Below, piece after piece: positions 1-11,917 of a DNA stretch of 64,000 bases. Under the pieces are notes generated by a model that saw only the letters and a program-made list of their open reading frames with translations, ran no database searches and had not been told where the DNA came from. A program made the position numbers and the translations under genes. The stretch's first letter is position 1, and each line of letters begins with the position of its first letter. Source of the stretch: Dimorphilus gyrociliatus (taxonomy: Eukaryota > Annelida > Polychaeta > Dinophilidae); contig CAJFCJ010000018.1 in the NCBI GenBank assembly GCA_904063045.1, positions 620,001 to 684,000 on the forward strand. The letters run 5' to 3'.

Positions 1-3000
1 CGCTTAACATATTACAATAGATGTATATTGATTTAATTGGTAAGAATTTATGAGTCTGAGTTTTCTTTAAACTAGGTTACGCCTATAGCATTATAGGTAA
101 GAAGCGAATCTGTGAAGCCCTTAAGTATTTTTAGGATTAAGCTACAAGTAGATATTCAATAGTTATAGAAAACTATTATAAATAAAACTAAGCAGAAAGA
201 AATTGAAGGAGAAAGCTTAATTTAAGTAGAAAAGATATGTAATTTAGCAAAAATCGGATATTTTTGAAAGAGAGCTTTAAAATCGTTCGATCTGAATGAA
301 ATGTAAACACTCAACTATAAAAAATCAAATATCATTTTTGTTACGTATAATAATTAATAGAAAATTTGAAAATAATGATAATTTAAACTTACCTTGCTGA
401 ATGCTTTATTTCGTGGCGATTTCTTTTTTTCAGCGGCCATTTTGCTTTAAGTAGGTCATTAATCAACAAGCAGCGCCCTCTGTAAATACATTCGATAAAT
501 ATTATATTGAGGGGTTTTTTCTTACAAAATCCAACTTTTTTCTCAGCTAAACGTGAACTGAGATAATTATCTAGAAAAAAACAACTTCTGTAAGCCATTT
601 GGCAAATAAATGCAAGATGCGCACGCATCGAATCACGCGCATTTCTAGAAACTCGGACAGATGAAAGCAATTTATTCAACGTTCCATCAGTCATGCTTTA
701 TTTGTCAATTATATGATTCTTTCGTTCGAAGTTGGGCTATAATTCGATTTTAGAAGAACGTTCGGTGTACATCGATTTGATTAAATAGGTCAAAAGGCAT
801 CGTCTTATGTATTTCTTTGAAGTTTTCTTAAATATTTTGACTGACAAGGCAGGAGTTTAACAGATGTTCTTGTTTATAAAACGGATCCATTTGAACACGG
901 CTGGAACATTTACAACGCTTAGTTTGCTCTTTGTCTATTATATATTGATATATATATGCATAATTCAATGAAAAGTGAATAAATGTAGCCTTCATAATGA
1001 TAAATTAATGACGATATCATTTGAAATCGTAAATAATGCTACTATGCTATTTAAATAAAAAATGTTCTTCCTCTGGTTTAAAAATTATCAAACGGGTATA
1101 GATAACAGGGCAGAACCTTTTTTAATTTAATTTATACCTTTATTTCGTTTTTTAGGACTCTTAGGATTTTATAGGTCAACTATTATATTCTATTATTATC
1201 AGGTTACTCTTATATAAACTCTTTAAGGTCAATCTTAAAATTTTAATTATATTTGTACGGTATTAAATTGGTATTGATTTTTTAAATAATTACAAAGGTC
1301 AGAAACTTTTTGAAAAGTTTGTCATCCTGCATTGATATAGATAATAATTCAGATGGTGCGACAGCGGGTGAAGCGCATGAGCGACTTCGTTTCACATCAA
1401 TGCGCATTGCCGCCATGTTCGATTTTGCTCAAGTTTCTTTTTTGTAAACGCAGTTTATCAAGTTAACTATATTACTATGTTACATTCTTTATAAAGGTAT
1501 GGTATTAACGTATTTTTTTCCCAATATTTCAATGTCTCTCTATCAGATATATATAGTACTTTTATAAAAAGTTTCACTTTGTATTGTTTCCAGTCGATAT
1601 TTTACGCATAGAACTTGATAATTATTATTATATTTTTAATTAGTTAACTTTTTATTCTTTTGTAACCGAAATATGTAATAATGAATTTCGTTTTCACTAT
1701 TAAACATTTCTTGGTTTTAAACTTTAATAGATTCGCAATCAGACGATAGATGGCACAACGAGTTGCTTTTTAAAATAGAATCAGCGCGTCTAAATTGTTC
1801 TTTTCTAGAGTCTTATATTACACGGATATATAAGAGACATAAAGCAAGAATTAAATACCATGAAATGGGTTTTAAAACTCTTATAATTCTTACACAGTTA
1901 TTAAGCAGGAATAAAATAAAATAGATATCCTATAAACGAGTAAATATAAGATTAGTTGTTATTATGGAGATAAATTGAAGGGATAAAGCATTGCGATTTA
2001 AATAGAAACAAATATTTGGTGATTATTTAATATATTGATGATGAATATTTACATTTTAAAAATTTAGATCCCCTTTCATTTATGTGAGAATAGCTATGCC
2101 AGACGTTGATATGTTTGGCGGTGCAGACACGCATCTGTACTCTTTTGAAAATGTTCGTGCGAAGCGGCGCCCTAAATAGCAACTTGACCTCTTTGCCTTC
2201 GGTCAGTTTCTTGTTTGTATATCTGTAGAAGTGCAAACATTGCTTGTTTGTATCTTTACATATTGGTATAAAATCTTTGTTTCGTCAGATTTTAAATTTA
2301 TTATAAAGGATATTCACTTTGTGTTAGGGGGAAAGGGTTACAAAATTTGCAAAGACAATTTTATATAGCTGATATTATATATATGCATGTATATGATGCG
2401 TATGCTTGAGATTTCGTTATTACTTCTGGAGGAAAATGTCACTTCAACTAGCGGGGTTTTTTATCAGAGGTATTATTAAAATATAAAACAGACTCTAAAT
2501 AGGAGAATATCAACACGGATGAAAAGATCATTCAGCAGTTGCCATGGTTATCAAAGTATATCAGCTAACATTTACCGAACCAAGTCAGAGATTTCTTTGT
2601 TCATTATCGTAACAGCAACAAAATTTTTTTTAATCCCACACTATTCCCCTATACTTAACGAAAGCTTAGAGCAACATCTGTCTTTCTACTAAAATATATA
2701 CTTCACCAACACTCTCGTGCTGTCGATAAATTCATTGAGAAATAATTTTATAGTACACACAACGTATACGACGAAATCAGCTGAATGTGATGCATCAAAA
2801 TCAACAATCTGGGTTATTGGGTCAATGATTTTTTATCTAAGGACTGGATAAAATGTATAACCAGCGATTAAAATCATTAACTAAATCTTATATTAAAGTG
2901 CAATAAATTTCAAGAGATTTCGTTAGGGTATAACTTTCAAATGTTTTTCTTTTTAAACAAAACTGTTAGTACTACACAGGTTTCGTATTTTGTTTAAAGT

Positions 3001-5386
3001 GTTTAATTTTAAGAGAATAGTTCGACCTTTAATTCATATAACAAAGATTTAGTTATTTATTTTGTCTACAAAATGTTGAAACTACTAAGAAGGCGGTATG
3101 TGCGGACAGAATCTGGCGAATTTTTCAATAATAAGATAACGATTCTTGATCTTTTACATACTTTGAGCAAAAATAGAATAGTGTCCCATCCTTTAAAAAA
3201 TATATCGTTCAAATTATGCCATTATTAATCATTATTTTCAAAGCCGGAGAGCATATGATCATAATTAGGAAAAAGCGCGCAAACCTGTATTTACAAGAAA
3301 GCAACTTCCAAGAATATTTCTATAATTAATTTAAGTATTTATATGATTAAACTATTTTCTGTTTATTCAAAACATTAATTTGCTTATTTTTGTAAAACTA
3401 GAAACCAAACTATACAAATACCTTTAAACTTGTAACCAATCACATTTCAATACAAAATTCTACTGAATTTACAAGATTAATAAATTGACCAACATTTTTT
3501 TTATCATAATATCCTCTGTAAAGTATATTTAATCATATTTGATCATACAGAAAATTGCTAACGTACAATTTTTCCTTCTGAAACGTGCGTACAAATCAAA
3601 AGATCAGGATTAGTACCAATACTCCCATTTATACGTATATATAATAAAGATATTCGTAAACATTTGAATATAGCATTTTTGTCCTTTGTTCACATTAATC
3701 CTTCTTTGATTTATTCTCTGCAATCGTAGGTTTGTAGAATGACTATGATGATATAGTAAAATATATTCCTTTCATCATGGAAAATTTTAAAAGAGGGATT
3801 TCCGAAAATAAATAAACGAAATCAACAAGACCAGACTGCTCTGGTACAAAAAATGGCGGCGCCCAACGGAAACTAGGTCAACGTCATTTTTCACCCTCGA
3901 CATTTTTACAGCTGCCCCCCGTTTAAAGCGCGGTCGAAAAGCGTCACATCTCTTGATAGACTATGACGTAACCCAGTTTCAACTTTCTTTCTCAAACTTT
4001 TGAAATGCAAACAGTTTTAGTGTTTTACGACCTCCTAACAAAGGGTGCCTTTATTTAAGTAATTCAGGGATGTGACAGTTTTGTTTACGTCGTATATATA
4101 TTTTTACGACTTTGTTATACACTGTAACATGATTAAAAACTTTTCCTTTTTTTTATTCAACTATTTTTAACTGGAAAACTTTCCATGCATTAATAAAACT
4201 AAGGAATTCAATAGATCTTACCGATCTATATTGCATACTAAGGTGTCTCAATTAAAAACAAGAAACGTCTAAACCTTAGAATTAAGATTGACTTACCGGA
4301 ACTATAGACGTTCTTAAACAATTGAACTTCAAAATGTAAAGTCTAGTCACGCTCTACCAACAATGCAGTTCGAACGAACGTCGTTCATTCAGTATATTCA
4401 TGCAATTTTAACGCAGGGCTAAACAATAACATAATCTATAAATATCGATTCTCTATGAACAGTATCGATATTGATCGCTATCCGTTTAAAACATGCGTTC
4501 ACCCAGGTCGATCTGGTATAGCGATACTGACGTTGTGTGTAGGTGAGTATTTTTTCTATTCGGAGAAAAGTTAATATCTTGTTGTCTTTATTTACGTCAA
4601 GATTTCCCTAGTAGTTTTCTTATTAGCTCTCTCGATATAAAGACTTAAAATTCTCTATTTTTCAAAATAAGTTTTAATGTTAAGATATTGATATAACGAA
4701 ATATTTGGTATCTATTACAAATCACACTCGCACTTTCTTGTTTTTTGAGTATACGCTATTTTTATACATTTATTGATGCACATTAGTAGTGGAGAGAGAA
4801 CACACCCAATAACTATAAATAGAAATATTTAAGAAAAAAACAGGGCAATTTACCCCCTTTTGAGCGTATGTGTTTCGTTTTGCACTTAACCAACAAGAGT
4901 GCAATATAAAGCCGGAGGCAGGTTCGGCCCACCTTTTCATTTTAAAGAACGCACTATCCTCTTCTAGTCATTTTTACGAAACTAATTTGCATTTTACGAC
5001 ATCGCCTTTCTTGCCATACACAATACGTGTCGGCGAAAATGGCATTTTTCGAAAATAACGATTTTTTCATATATTCTTTGTAAGGAAGAGCATGAAGAAA
5101 ACTCACCAAACGTGCATCAGACAGTTTGACAATTTGTAAATACAAAGTACAATTTCAGGAAAATGGACTAAGCAAAATGTAGAGAGTAACATAATATAGT
5201 TCTTTTTAGGATAGCATGTTTTCTGAACTTTGACCTTTTGGTTCTTTCATCAGTCCTACAGTTACAAGTTTCATCCGTACTAAAAAATTTAATTTAAACA
5301 ACTTCTTAAAACATTATTACATAAATTCTATGTTTACAAGCTTTTAAACTTTTTTAGATATTGCGCGTATATTTTCCGGCTCTCTC
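1..5386. other. Non-coding region upstream of Hox3
   Basis: No gene could be supported here. The short open frames on both strands have biased, non-protein-like composition and no matching splice signals. In a collinear cluster this would be the spacer between Hox4 (off the left edge) and Hox3. It contains a CTCF-like site at 471-483, a weaker one near 1745-1756, an ATGGCGGCGCC block near 3855, and a possible donor (TGTAG followed by GTGAGT) near 4540. That donor could belong to a Hox3 5' UTR exon joined to an acceptor (TTTTTTAG) near 5357. The UTR exon is a guess from splice signals only. Confidence 0.6.
471..483 (-). promoter_or_regulatory. CTCF-like motif
   Basis: Read on the minus strand this is ACAGAGGGCGCTG, close to the classical bilaterian CTCF core. 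It lies in the spacer upstream of Hox3. The assignment is by motif resemblance only. Confidence 0.4.
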
Positions 5387-5408
5387 ATTGGTCGATATCA
5401 GTCACGTG
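5387..5408 (+). promoter_or_regulatory. ATTGG-N11-CACGTG module of Hox3
   Basis: ATTGG (an inverted CCAAT box) at 5387-5391 and a CACGTG E-box at 5403-5408 are separated by 11 bp, 51 bp upstream of the Hox3 ATG. The same pair with the same spacing and orientation precedes Hox2 (8965) and Hox1 (15540). It may be proximal promoter or transcribed leader. Confidence 0.55.
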
Positions 5409-5437
5409 GACTGTCAACGTATGCTAATGACGTCTTC

Positions 5438-7510
5438 ATGTCGAAAGCTTGTCAAGGCGAATTGATCAATCAGAAAATCGACAGCATGCAGAAAACTGAT
5501 ACGGACTCTTCAAATTATTACGATGTCTATCAACAACAGCAATTTTATCATCAAAATGGATATCATGGAAACTATCCAGATTATACTAATGATACTTATA
5601 GACAGCATTGCCAACAAATTGCGCCGACAAACTGTCAACAAGATTATAATAATTACGCGACTCATCAGACAAATTTTTGTAATCCTCAAGATCAGCATGG
5701 ATTGGTTAAAAATGAACCAGAAATATATCCTTGGATGCAGGATAATAGAAAAAATATAAAAAGAGGGGGAAAGGAACAGCACATATCATCAGGTAATTCA
5801 TTTTCTTAAAAAATATGTTCTAGTAGTAAACATAACCGACTACTCTAAAGCAACATGCATGCCCTATTAATTGCTGTCAGGCCAAAAGTTTTGTTAAGTC
5901 GTATTTATTTGCCCCATTTGTGAGCAAATTTTATGGCATGAATATCCACTATAAATAAGAAATTGGATAAAAACTATTCATTTTATAAAATGTCTGAATA
6001 TGTATGAATTTAAGAGCAGTCTCCTCGAAATGAACTTAAGTGGATATTGTGCGGAAAAAGTCATCTTAGGGAAAATATAACATAATTTAACCTAGTTAAC
6101 AATACTTTTGGCTTTGAAGCCAAGTTGAAACTTTTCTCATAAAAACTTTTATTTTTGTTGATTTAACCCTGTAGTATTTTAGAGAAATATCCTATTTTAC
6201 ATGTCTAATCGTTTCAAAGTCAATGTTTCTTTTAAAAACTAAACGTAATAGATCGCAACAACTTATAAACAGTAGGAAAAAGGATGCATTGTATACTGAA
6301 AAAAAAACCCTCATAAATTTCACTTGACACGTGTCTGGAAACTACGCAATATCCGTTACGTAATTTCCGTTAACAATCTTAGCGATACGCTGACCAATGT
6401 CGTTAAAAAGCCATTATGACGTCACAATTACGTCAAGACTCTTCTCAAAGAACTGCTTTTCGGAAGAGATTTCATCACTAACTTTTTTTAAAATATATTT
6501 GTTGTGGTTTAAAAATTCTAAAAGTTTTCTTTATCAAAGCAGGTGGTAGTATAGAAAGTGCCGATCAGCCTACAAAGAGAGCTAGAACTGCTTATACAAG
6601 TGCTCAATTGGTAGAACTGGAAAAAGAATTTCACTTTAGTCGATACTTGTGCCGGCCAAGAAGGATTGAGATGGCTGCTTTGTTAAATTTAACAGAGCGG
6701 CAAATAAAAATCTGGTTCCAGGTAAAGAACTTTTTATATTTAATAGAGACATGCAACAGAAAAAACATATAAAAAAGGATATGAAATAAAGCTTTTTTAA
6801 GTTAATTTGATTATTTTGCACAATGAAATTCTGATAAACAACAATAACTTCATTCCTGTATTTTTCCTTTTTTGTTTGATTCAATTTATTTCTATAATGA
6901 GGTCATTCAAGCTGTTAAAATAATTCAACAAGCCTGCTTGAAAAAATGTTTTGAGTACAATATTTTAAATAGCTTTTATAATAAACAGAACCGACGGATG
7001 AAATACAAAAAGGAACAAAAGAACAAAGAATCAGGGGGTGCAATTTCATCAACAAGCTCTGCCCCAGGAACTCCCTTAAACTCCTCAGCTACATCCCAAA
7101 TAAATCAAAATAGAACATCAACACCTGAAGCAGCATCTTCTCCTCTCATATCTCCTAAGTCTGAAAAGTCGTCATCGAACGAGGCCGGCTCAGATGATCA
7201 TGATAGTGAACTTGGAAATGTTGATGAAAAACAACCCAGATCTCCTGTAACAATTCCAGTTCAAAGACCGGCACCCCAACCTCAGAGACATTATCAAACT
7301 CAGCATCATATGGCGAGTGTACCTCATTATTATGCTAATTATCACCATCAAAGTCAATATATACCGGCACACTGTAATGAAATCGCTCCTCCTGTAGCTC
7401 CACCTACAATAGGGATTACGCATGCGCAGTTGAGCGATAATGGCGGATTATGTATGGATGGATATCACGCTCAGGGATATAACGGTTTTAATAAATTACC
7501 GCATATTTGA
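5438..7510 (+). CDS. Hox3: Homeobox protein Hox3
   Basis: Anterior-group Hox transcription factor, 351 aa by hand model. Exons are 5438-5792, 6543-6721 and 6989-7510, with phases joining cleanly. A YPWM hexapeptide (IYPWMQ, residues 96-101) precedes a homeodomain at about 129-188. The homeodomain has the paralogue-group-3 signature [20 protein letters not shown] and [11 protein letters not shown]. The N-terminus is rich in Gln, Tyr and Asn; the C-terminus is a Ser/Pro/His-rich tail, as usual for Hox3. The second intron splits the homeodomain between Q50 and N51, which is unusual. Hox2 and Hox1 follow on the same strand, so cluster order is ancestral. An out-of-frame upstream ATG at 5421 overlaps the start. 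The start at 5438 was chosen as the first ATG of the frame. Confidence 0.95.
6356..6435. promoter_or_regulatory. CRE/bZIP site cluster in Hox3 intron 1
   Basis: TTACGTAA (6356-6363), TGACGTCA (6417-6424) and TTACGTCA (6428-6435) occur within 80 bp of the first Hox3 intron. The last two are 11 bp apart start to start. These are consensus CRE/PAR-bZIP type sites. Their function as an intronic enhancer is inferred. Confidence 0.4.
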
Positions 7511-8849
7511 GTGTATTTTTTAGTGTGAGAGATTATTGTAAAAACCAGGGAAAATATTTCTATCGCTCAAAGTTTATCACCGATTGTTTATATCTGTTCA
7601 TATGTTAGCTCATGCCCAACTTGTATATTTATGAGAAAAAAATTATGCTATGACACTCTTGCCATTTAAATAATTTGACTAGATGTGTGTTACTCGATGG
7701 TTCCGAAATTTTACTGTCTCTATACACTACGTATTTGAATGTATATAAGTGTAAACTTGATGTAAAACGTTGTGTATTTCTATGCAACTACTGTTATAGA
7801 AATGTATTCATCTGTTTTAAAAAAAAATACAGTCTTGTAAATTATTAGAATATTTAGTGACTTTTCAAAAATCTAATTGACATAAATATAATATACAAGA
7901 TATGACTTCCTTTTGGGAAATACTTATAAATTGTTAGACAATCCGCGTCACGAAATAACATCTTACCTAATCTTTATAAATGTATACACAGTAGCGAAAA
8001 ATTCTAATTTTATAACATTCTGACGCATTTATTGCTTATTATGCAATTATTGCTTTTACGTAGTCTTGACGAATGATATTTTACGAGTTAAAAACTTCTT
8101 GAAACTCCTCAACGATTATCATCAACAAGTAGATTTTTTTCCTGTTAATCTCTTAGCTTCATCTATAATATTTAATTTTAACAGATATTCTTTTGAACTA
8201 AGCGCATACAAATTGGCACGAGTACTCGCTCTAAGTGTTACTGTAACGGATGATTTTACTTCACATGTGCCTGGGAGATATTTTCACGCTTTTACAATTT
8301 TATAAAGGTAAAGAAAAGCTAAGAGGAAACCGGAAGAACTCATTGAATACCGTAGTAAACACGAATAGGAGGTAATTTATTCACTGATAATTGCTAGTGA
8401 AAACTATCATACTTATCTCCGATACATCACATTCATCTAATTACAAAGTATTCGTATTAAAATGACACCTGTATGCCTTTTGTCTCATCAAAATGACAAT
8501 ACAGCTTGCATAATGAAGAAGCCTTCAAACGTAGCCGACAGGTTCAGGTGTGACGTCTAAAGTGAGTCAAATTTGCATAAGAAAGGCGTCGATTCGACGC
8601 GCGTTCCTGATAAAGTCACGTATATTTGAATATTTTATAGGTCTATATCTAAAATGGAACTTATTAACCCGTTGTCTATACAAGTAACTTCAATTATTGA
8701 TAGTTGATACAAAATGTTGACCTTATCACGTGCCTCCTTCGTTAAAATCGTACATGCTCCAGACGGATCAAGAGGCGTATTCTATTAACGAATCAGCTCT
8801 TTCAGATTTATCTAAAAATTAGCTAAAGACGCATCTTTGATATGAAATG
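7511..8849. other. Hox3 3' UTR and Hox3-Hox2 spacer
   Basis: No coding region is supported. The first few hundred bases are presumably Hox3 3' UTR, though no canonical AATAAA was found close to the stop. The open frame at 8066-8305 has no family resemblance and no splice context and was not called. Confidence 0.55.
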
Positions 8850-8858
8850 TATATAAAA
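8850..8858 (+). promoter_or_regulatory. Candidate TATA box of Hox2
   Basis: TATATAAAA lies 259 bp upstream of the Hox2 ATG, on the correct strand. If it is used, the ATTGG/E-box pair at 8965-8986 would lie within the transcribed leader. AT-rich DNA makes chance matches common. Confidence 0.3.
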
Positions 8859-8964
8859 CAGCCCAGATAAACAGAACTATTAAAATTCTTTGTTTGAGAT
8901 CTAGAATAGCGGATCAATTCCACGACTGCAAAAAAGAGAAAAGAAACCTTATAACTGGACAAGG

Positions 8965-8986
8965 ATTGGCTGTCTCTAAACACGTG
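8965..8986 (+). promoter_or_regulatory. ATTGG-N11-CACGTG module of Hox2
   Basis: ATTGG at 8965-8969 and CACGTG at 8981-8986 are separated by 11 bp, 144 bp upstream of the Hox2 ATG. The arrangement is identical to those before Hox3 and Hox1. A YY1-like AAAATGGC follows directly. Confidence 0.55.
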
Positions 8987-9108
8987 ACCAAAATGGCTGC
9001 CTACAGAGCCTTAGCGTGTGGGGAGAGAAGTTTTACGAAAGTTTGCCCGTCAGTGTGAAGATGAGTAGAGTGAATTGAAACTTATCCTTCCAGAAAAATT
9101 CAGCGACT

Positions 9109-11917
9109 ATGGAGTATCCAAACGCAATAGCCTATGATCCAACGATTAATCATCAATTTCCACCAAATCTACAAGGATTCAACGATGTTCCACAATACGA
9201 TTGGATGAAAGAGAAGAAAGGTTCGAGAAAGAAAAAAATGGCGGAGACAATCGGTGTAGAAGGTAAGTTGAAAATGAGACTTAAAAGGAAAGAGAGAAGG
9301 CGGTCTTTGGATATAAGTGTATATGATAAATGACTACGATCGCCGTCATGATTAATGATTGAAATAAAAGAGTAACAGACCGAGAACGATGTCATGCTTG
9401 TTAACAAAACTGTTAAGTGTTCTTCGGAGGTGAGAGGTTAACGATTATGGAATTTTGATGGTCATTTTGAGTATCTTTATTTCGCCGATTTATTCACGCC
9501 TTCCGTTAGAATTATTACTGCTTTCTTTTGACATCTAAATTACCTGTTTATGACCAGATAATCTTAAGTTTTAGTAGCCAGGGGTATATTTCTTTCAAAA
9601 TATTAAAGATAAGCGTAAATGAGTATACTCCAACGCTTAGACTATCGAATAAATCTATTTTTAAACGAAAATTTGATTATTTTCGGAATGGGATATGAAA
9701 GACACAGTTTTGAACTTTAACTTCTTAATAAAGACATTAATAAAATGAGCAAAAATCACACCTGCCCGTGACAAACTCATAAAATTTGTTTATAGGAAAA
9801 AGAATCGATAATATATGACCACTTAGCATCGTAATAATGATAGTTTAATTATACCTATATATTCACAAAAGTGTGGATCTTAATATAGCTTTCTTTCTTA
9901 CTTTTAATACACGTCACTTTCCCCAGAAAGTGTCTAACACAGCAAGTGATCAAGATATAATAATTAGTAGAAAAGTGTTAATTGAAAAAATTCGCTGTTT
10001 CAAATTTCTTAAAGGGTTCTCTTTATTTTAACAATTGAATCAAAGTATACTTTTGGCAAAAAAAAAGCCTACAGTTTTCATTATTTTTGAAACAAACAAC
10101 GGTGTAACTTTATTCGTTGTCTTCTTATTATATAACATATATTTTTACATTTATATTCCGAATTTTTCTATGATTTGTCTTGCAAAGGAAAAACTAAATA
10201 TATAACTAATCGCTAAAAAATTACTTTGCATTGTTTGGTTTATTACGTAAGGTAAATGGAGAAAATATATCCAAGTGTTTATACTATTTGACGCGCGAAT
10301 TTCTGCGCGTGACACTCTGACTCAAAGGTTGCTGAGGTAACGAGAAACGGCGTCGAATATTTTACGGGTTTTTTTCTTCCTTCTGAAATGATTAGCGACG
10401 CTCGAACGGTGCGTGACTGTTGGAGAATTCGAAAAAAAACACAAGAGAACGTTGCTTGTCACCCTCCTTGATCTCTCGAGGAACAGATAATCATGGCCGC
10501 TGATCGACTTTTAGAGCAATAATGAACTATCTTTTTCCACGACAGATAATCCTTTTCTTTTTAAGGATATAATGAATTACGAAATTGGTTATCCCGTAGA
10601 ATTAATCTATATTTACAGATTTATTCATAGAAGTTATCTTTACAATTAAGATAAAAATTAATATTACATCCTTTAAGAGTGTTCTTATCCGAAGGAGGAT
10701 AAACAGTATATAAAAACTCTATTCTTTTCACAAGAATAAGAAAATAAGGAATTATCGATTCAAGATTAATTTACCCTCTTCTTATTCTATTCGTGAGAAG
10801 TACAAAAATCTAGAAGTAAAATATTTCTGGTAGCAAATATTTTAAATAGGTTACTTATAAAATATAGCGTCTTGATAGGGAAATAAGCTATATTGTTGAA
10901 TTTGAAACTCTCTTCTTGAGATATTTGATCTGGTCTTTTTTTTCAGCTGATAACACTATGCCTTCTTTATCTCCGTGCCCTGATTCACATGCGTCTACAA
11001 CGTCAAAACGACAAAGAACGGCCTATACTAATTCGCAGCTAGTGGAGCTCGAAAAGGAATTCCATTTCAATAAATACCTTTGCCGACCACGACGTATTGA
11101 AATCGCCGCAAGTCTTGATTTGACAGAACGACAGGTCAAAGTTTGGTTTCAAAATAGAAGAATGAAATATAAAAGACAGTCAGGGAACGGAAATGGAGAT
11201 TCTAAGGAGCCGGTGAAAGATGAATCTGCAAGAACTGAAAGAGCAGATAGCACAAGCGATTTGGGTACGTCAGAGAGCCACGCGTCTCCTTCCTCTACTG
11301 AACTCTCTCCTTCTCCTGCTGTGTCTTCGAAAGATCCAGAACCGGAAACAAAAAAGAATGAAAATAAGGAATTGCCGCCAATACACAGAGCGAATTTGTT
11401 TAATGCACGCCAATCTGCGGATTGCCAAATGGGATATACTAATCCGCAGTCGGCTGCCAATATGCAAATAAGTATGCAAATTAATAACGCTACATCGGCT
11501 TATCAACAACCAACGAATAATGGAGTATATTCTCCAAACAGTCGAGCATTTTATAATTATTCGTATCATAATACAAATTATCAGCAAAGTCAAGGTCAAA
11601 TGCAAGCAAGCCGTGACCTAGTTTCGTCTGACAGACCGTTAGCGACATCTAGGGGATCTGCCAACAACTATTATTCTACGCCACCTACCGACTCGCTTCG
11701 TCAAATAGAGCAACTGACTTTTTCAACTACAACTATCGAAAAATCTTGTTGTAGGTACAACAGCTCCGATCTGAACTACGTTCCACCTAATTGCTATCAA
11801 AATTCGAATATAGTTGAAAATAATCCAGATGTTCAACCAATTCAAGCCTGTATAAACAATTCTCAGTTTTCTATTTCAGATTATTTTAATAGTGGTAATG
11901 ACTATTATTCAATGTAG
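9109..11917 (+). CDS. Hox2: Homeobox protein Hox2 (proboscipedia)
   Basis: Anterior Hox transcription factor, 374 aa by hand model. Exons are 9109-9262 and 10947-11917 (phase 1 junction; acceptor is a long T run ending CAG). The hexapeptide region reads YDWMKEKK (about residues 30-37). The MKEKK extension is typical of Hox2/pb, but the usual Pro of YPWM is replaced by Asp. The homeodomain is at about 71-130 with the group-2 signature [20 protein letters not shown] and NRRMKYKRQ, and has no intron. A long Ser/Asn/Gln-rich C-terminal tail follows. The 1.68 kb intron between hexapeptide and homeodomain is the usual Hox position. It contains no other gene I can support. Confidence 0.95.

Noticed and set aside
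389-694. 101-codon minus-strand open frame
   Set aside because: No recognisable domain, no splice or promoter context; composition looks like translated AT-rich non-coding DNA.
2027-2236. 69-codon minus-strand open frame
   Set aside because: Isolated, no family resemblance; probably chance.
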